This document shows positions 6,975-8,328 of a stretch of 8,328 bases of DNA, in pieces. The notes beneath the pieces are model-generated. The model was not told the origin of the DNA. It did not search any database and worked only from the letters and a program-made list of their open reading frames with translations. This DNA comes from an uncultured Clostridia bacterium (GTDB lineage Bacteria > Bacillota > Clostridia > Lachnospirales > Anaerotignaceae). The position numbers were made by a program, and so were the translations under genes. The stretch covers positions 1-8,328 of the forward strand of contig CALASU010000060.1 in the NCBI GenBank assembly GCA_937888765.1. The letters run 5' to 3'. Each line of letters opens with the position of its first letter. Within the stretch, counting starts at the first letter, position 1.

Positions 6975-6991
6975 CTGCCTCTTTTTTGTCG
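6956..6991. terminator. Bidirectional terminator shared by ybaN and small RNA B
   Basis: A 16-bp perfect inverted repeat, CGACAAAAAAGAGGCA with loop TAAC and its complement. The core GAGGCA/TGCCTC is followed by T6 on both strands. On the plus strand it ends the ybaN message, and the stop codon TAA is in the loop. On the minus strand it ends the RNA started at 7157-7129. Confidence 0.9.
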
Positions 6992-7122
6992 AATGATGTA
7001 ATTTTTTCCGAATGGCTCTTTCGGTACCTGTCCCGATCTGATAATCCAAACAGGAGTTGCTCTTATGAGCGTTTTGAGTTAAGAATGAAGAATTAGTGAT
7101 GAGTTAGTTTTAGCTAACTTCT
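6960..7122 (-). ncRNA. Small RNA B, about 163 nt, paralogue of small RNA A
   Basis: Predicted from about 7122 to the T-run of the shared hairpin. Same order as RNA A: H1, AGTTAG-CTAAAA-CTAACT; the identical 19-base unpaired segment at 7097-7079; H2, GCTC-ATAA-GAGC (7070-7059); H3, CCTGT/ACAGG (7054-7027), keeping GGATTAT and GGGACAGG in its loop and 3' side; H4, identical in all 17 bases (7024-7008); an A-rich linker ending CATTCG; and the terminator. Loops change more than stems between copies and the terminator stem is replaced by a different paired sequence, which points to selection on RNA structure. Nothing is encoded downstream in the same direction, so this copy acts on its own rather than as a leader. 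I compared it mentally with 6S RNA, SRP RNA, tmRNA, T-box, guanidine and tracrRNA patterns and saw no fit. Confidence 0.72.
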
Positions 7123-7188
7123 GAAATTAGTATACCAAAGCTAACTCCTGTTGTCAACTGTTTTTTCCAAGTTTTTATATTTTTCAGC
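6992..7188 (-). repeat. Copy B of the duplicated small-RNA block
   Basis: Direct-orientation counterpart of 6325-6540. The shared part runs from the A-rich tract (with TTGGAAAAAA just before the -35) through the promoter, hairpins and linker. It ends against the terminator of the aldo/keto reductase gene on one side and the shared ybaN terminator on the other. Confidence 0.85.
7129..7157 (-). promoter_or_regulatory. Near-consensus sigma-A promoter of small RNA B
   Basis: TTGACA (7157-7152), 17 bases, TATACT (7134-7129) on the minus strand: 11 of 12 consensus positions. The upstream A-rich tract is like that of copy A. Confidence 0.87.
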
Positions 7189-7220
7189 AAAAAATCCTGT
7201 GAGAACTCTCACAGGATTTT
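7189..7220 (-). terminator. Terminator of the aldo/keto reductase gene
   Basis: A 13-bp perfect stem AAAATCCTGTGAG/CTCACAGGATTTT with a 4-base loop, starting 5 bases after the stop codon, with T-runs on the minus strand. It insulates this gene from the small RNA B promoter 31 bases further on. Confidence 0.9.
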
Positions 7221-7225
7221 ATTTT

Positions 7226-8328
7226 TTATGCCATATCTTTTTTCTGAATCGCCGCTCTCTGAATACAGATTTCTTCCCATGTGGGCAGTTTTGCAATTGC
7301 TTCTGTCAGTTCACTCAGCATCATAGGAATATTGATACCCTGCGGGCAGGCTGTCATGCATTTGCCGCAGCCGATACAAGCGGAAGGCTTTTTCTCTGCG
7401 GGCAGTGCTTCTACTGCCATAACTGCATTTACTGTCGGCAATACACGCAATTCATTATACACATTCAGCAGCATCGGGATATCCAGACCCTGCGGACAGC
7501 CTGCACAACAGTAACGGCAGGAAGTACAGGGAATAGAATCTTTCATCCCCTCTGCAATATCCAGCAGGAGATCAGTTTCTGCTTCTGTCAGAGGTTTGTC
7601 CTCGGAGAATGTTTTTACATTATCCTGCATCTGTTCCAGATTAGACATACCGCTCAGTACCATTTTCACATTGGGCAGTGCCTGCAGGAAACGGAAGCCC
7701 CATGCCGCTGTGGATTCCTCGGGACGCAGTACTTTTAATTTCGCTTCTGTTTCTTCGTCGAATTTTGCAAGTTTACCGCCGCGTACAGGCTCCATAACCC
7801 ATACAGGGATATTATGTTCTGTCAGCAGTTCGTATTTTTCCTTTGCACTCTGCAGTGTCCAGTCCAGATAGTTCAGCTGGATCTGACAGAATTCCATATC
7901 TTCGCCGCAGTAGTCCAGGAATTCTTTCATTGTTTCCAGACTGCCGTGTGTAGAAAAGCCCAGATGCTTGATTCTGCCCAGACGTTTCTGTTCTTTAAAG
8001 TAATCCAGAATGCCCCACTGAGGATCTGTATAGATTTTCACGGATTTTTCATATACATTGTGCAGCAGGTAAAAATCGAAATATTCTACCTGACAGCGTT
8101 TCAGCTGTTCTTCAAAGATCAGCTTGGGATTATAAGTATCTTCCAGCTGAGAAAGGTCTGTGATCTGATGACCGGGGTATTTTGTAGCCAGATAGAAAGA
8201 TTCTCTGTCGTGGCTTGCCAGTACACGACCAATCACACGTTCAGACTGTCCGTCATGGTAAGGGAAAGCGGTATCGAAGTAGTTTACGCCGTTTTCCAGT
8301 GCATAGTCCACCATTTCGGCTGTTTTCA
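7226..8328 (-). CDS. Aldo/keto reductase fused to a two-cluster 4Fe-4S ferredoxin domain (N-terminus outside window)
   Basis: The frame is open to the window edge; the residues before the first internal ATG (8314) read KTAE, continuing into MVDYALENGVNYFDTA, a normal internal AKR sequence, so the real start is upstream and probably only a few dozen codons are missing. Counting from the 8314 Met, the AKR catalytic tetrad is complete: Asp14, Tyr19, Lys45 (LATKYP) and His85 (YLLHNV). The barrel continues through HLGFSTHG, QIQLNYLDW, VMEPVRGG and VLSGMSNLEQM. The C-terminal part has two CxxCxxCxxxCP motifs, CTSCRYCCAGCP (7528 down to 7496) and CIGCGKCMTACP (7378 to about 7343), as in a bacterial-type two-cluster ferredoxin. 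This architecture matches the AKR-ferredoxin oxidoreductases common in anaerobes (COG1453-like). It is cytoplasmic; the clusters probably exchange electrons with ferredoxin or another donor, and the carbonyl substrate is unknown. Confidence 0.93.
   Translation of the reverse strand, partial: KTAEMVDYALENGVNYFDTAFPYHDGQSERVIGRVLASHDRESFYLATKYPGHQITDLSQLEDTYNPKLIFEEQLKRCQVEYFDFYLLHNVYEKSVKIYTDPQWGILDYFKEQKRLGRIKHLGFSTHGSLETMKEFLDYCGEDMEFCQIQLNYLDWTLQSAKEKYELLTEHNIPVWVMEPVRGGKLAKFDEETEAKLKVLRPEESTAAWGFRFLQALPNVKMVLSGMSNLEQMQDNVKTFSEDKPLTEAETDLLLDIAEGMKDSIPCTSCRYCCAGCPQGLDIPMLLNVYNELRVLPTVNAVMAVEALPAEKKPSACIGCGKCMTACPQGINIPMMLSELTEAIAKLPTWEEICIQRAAIQKKDMA

Noticed and set aside
6287..7122. Known riboswitch or RNA classes (guanidine ykkC, T-box, 6S, tracrRNA)
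   Set aside because: The hallmark sequences are missing: no T-box sequence, no ykkC core, no 5'/3' closing stem with a central bubble as in 6S, and no CRISPR repeats or cas genes nearby.
6325..7188. Repeats around ybaN as ends of an insertion sequence or composite element
   Set aside because: There is no transposase and no terminal inverted repeat or target duplication; each copy has its own promoter, hairpins and terminator, which fits an RNA gene.

Overview
The window looks like chromosome from a low-GC Gram-positive anaerobe, most likely a gut- or rumen-type member of the Clostridia. The signs are strong AGGAGG ribosome binding sites, TTGACA/TATAAT promoters, short hairpin terminators with T-runs, a surface protein built of HxH...CY repeats and Ig-like repeats ending in a Gly/Ser linker, and an aldo/keto reductase fused to a ferredoxin domain. 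The genus cannot be fixed from sequence alone. No mobile element, CRISPR array, tRNA or rRNA is visible.

Layout. Positions 1-4064 (minus) hold one very large secreted protein whose C-terminus lies beyond the window. It has a signal peptide, a Cys/His-rich repeat zone, a transglutaminase-like domain with a complete Cys-His-Asp triad, five Ig-like repeats, a Big_2-like domain and a GS linker. Positions 4240-5001 (minus) encode a polytopic membrane protein with two cysteine motifs, closed by a clear terminator. Positions 5168-6226 (minus) encode an N-terminally extended RsmH-type rRNA methyltransferase that is not in a division (dcw) cluster. Positions 6600-6974 (plus) encode a small YbaN/DUF454 membrane protein. 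Positions 7226-8328 (minus) encode an aldo/keto reductase with two C-terminal 4Fe-4S motifs, truncated at its N-terminus by the window edge. Each minus-strand gene whose 3' end is visible has its own terminator, so these genes look monocistronic rather than an operon.

The most striking content is not protein coding. The two gaps on either side of ybaN carry diverged copies of the same element on the minus strand: an A-rich upstream tract, a near-perfect sigma-A promoter (TTGACA, 17 bases, TATAAT or TATACT), a 160-180 nt transcript with four conserved hairpins and a perfectly conserved 19-nt stretch predicted to be unpaired, and a strong terminator. The terminator stems differ in sequence but stay paired, and neither transcript has a credible open reading frame. 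I read this as a pair of paralogous small RNAs (positions about 6291-6469 and 6960-7122) that I cannot assign to a known family. The first ends just upstream of rsmH and may also act as its leader. The second converges on ybaN and shares a bidirectional terminator that overlaps the ybaN stop codon.
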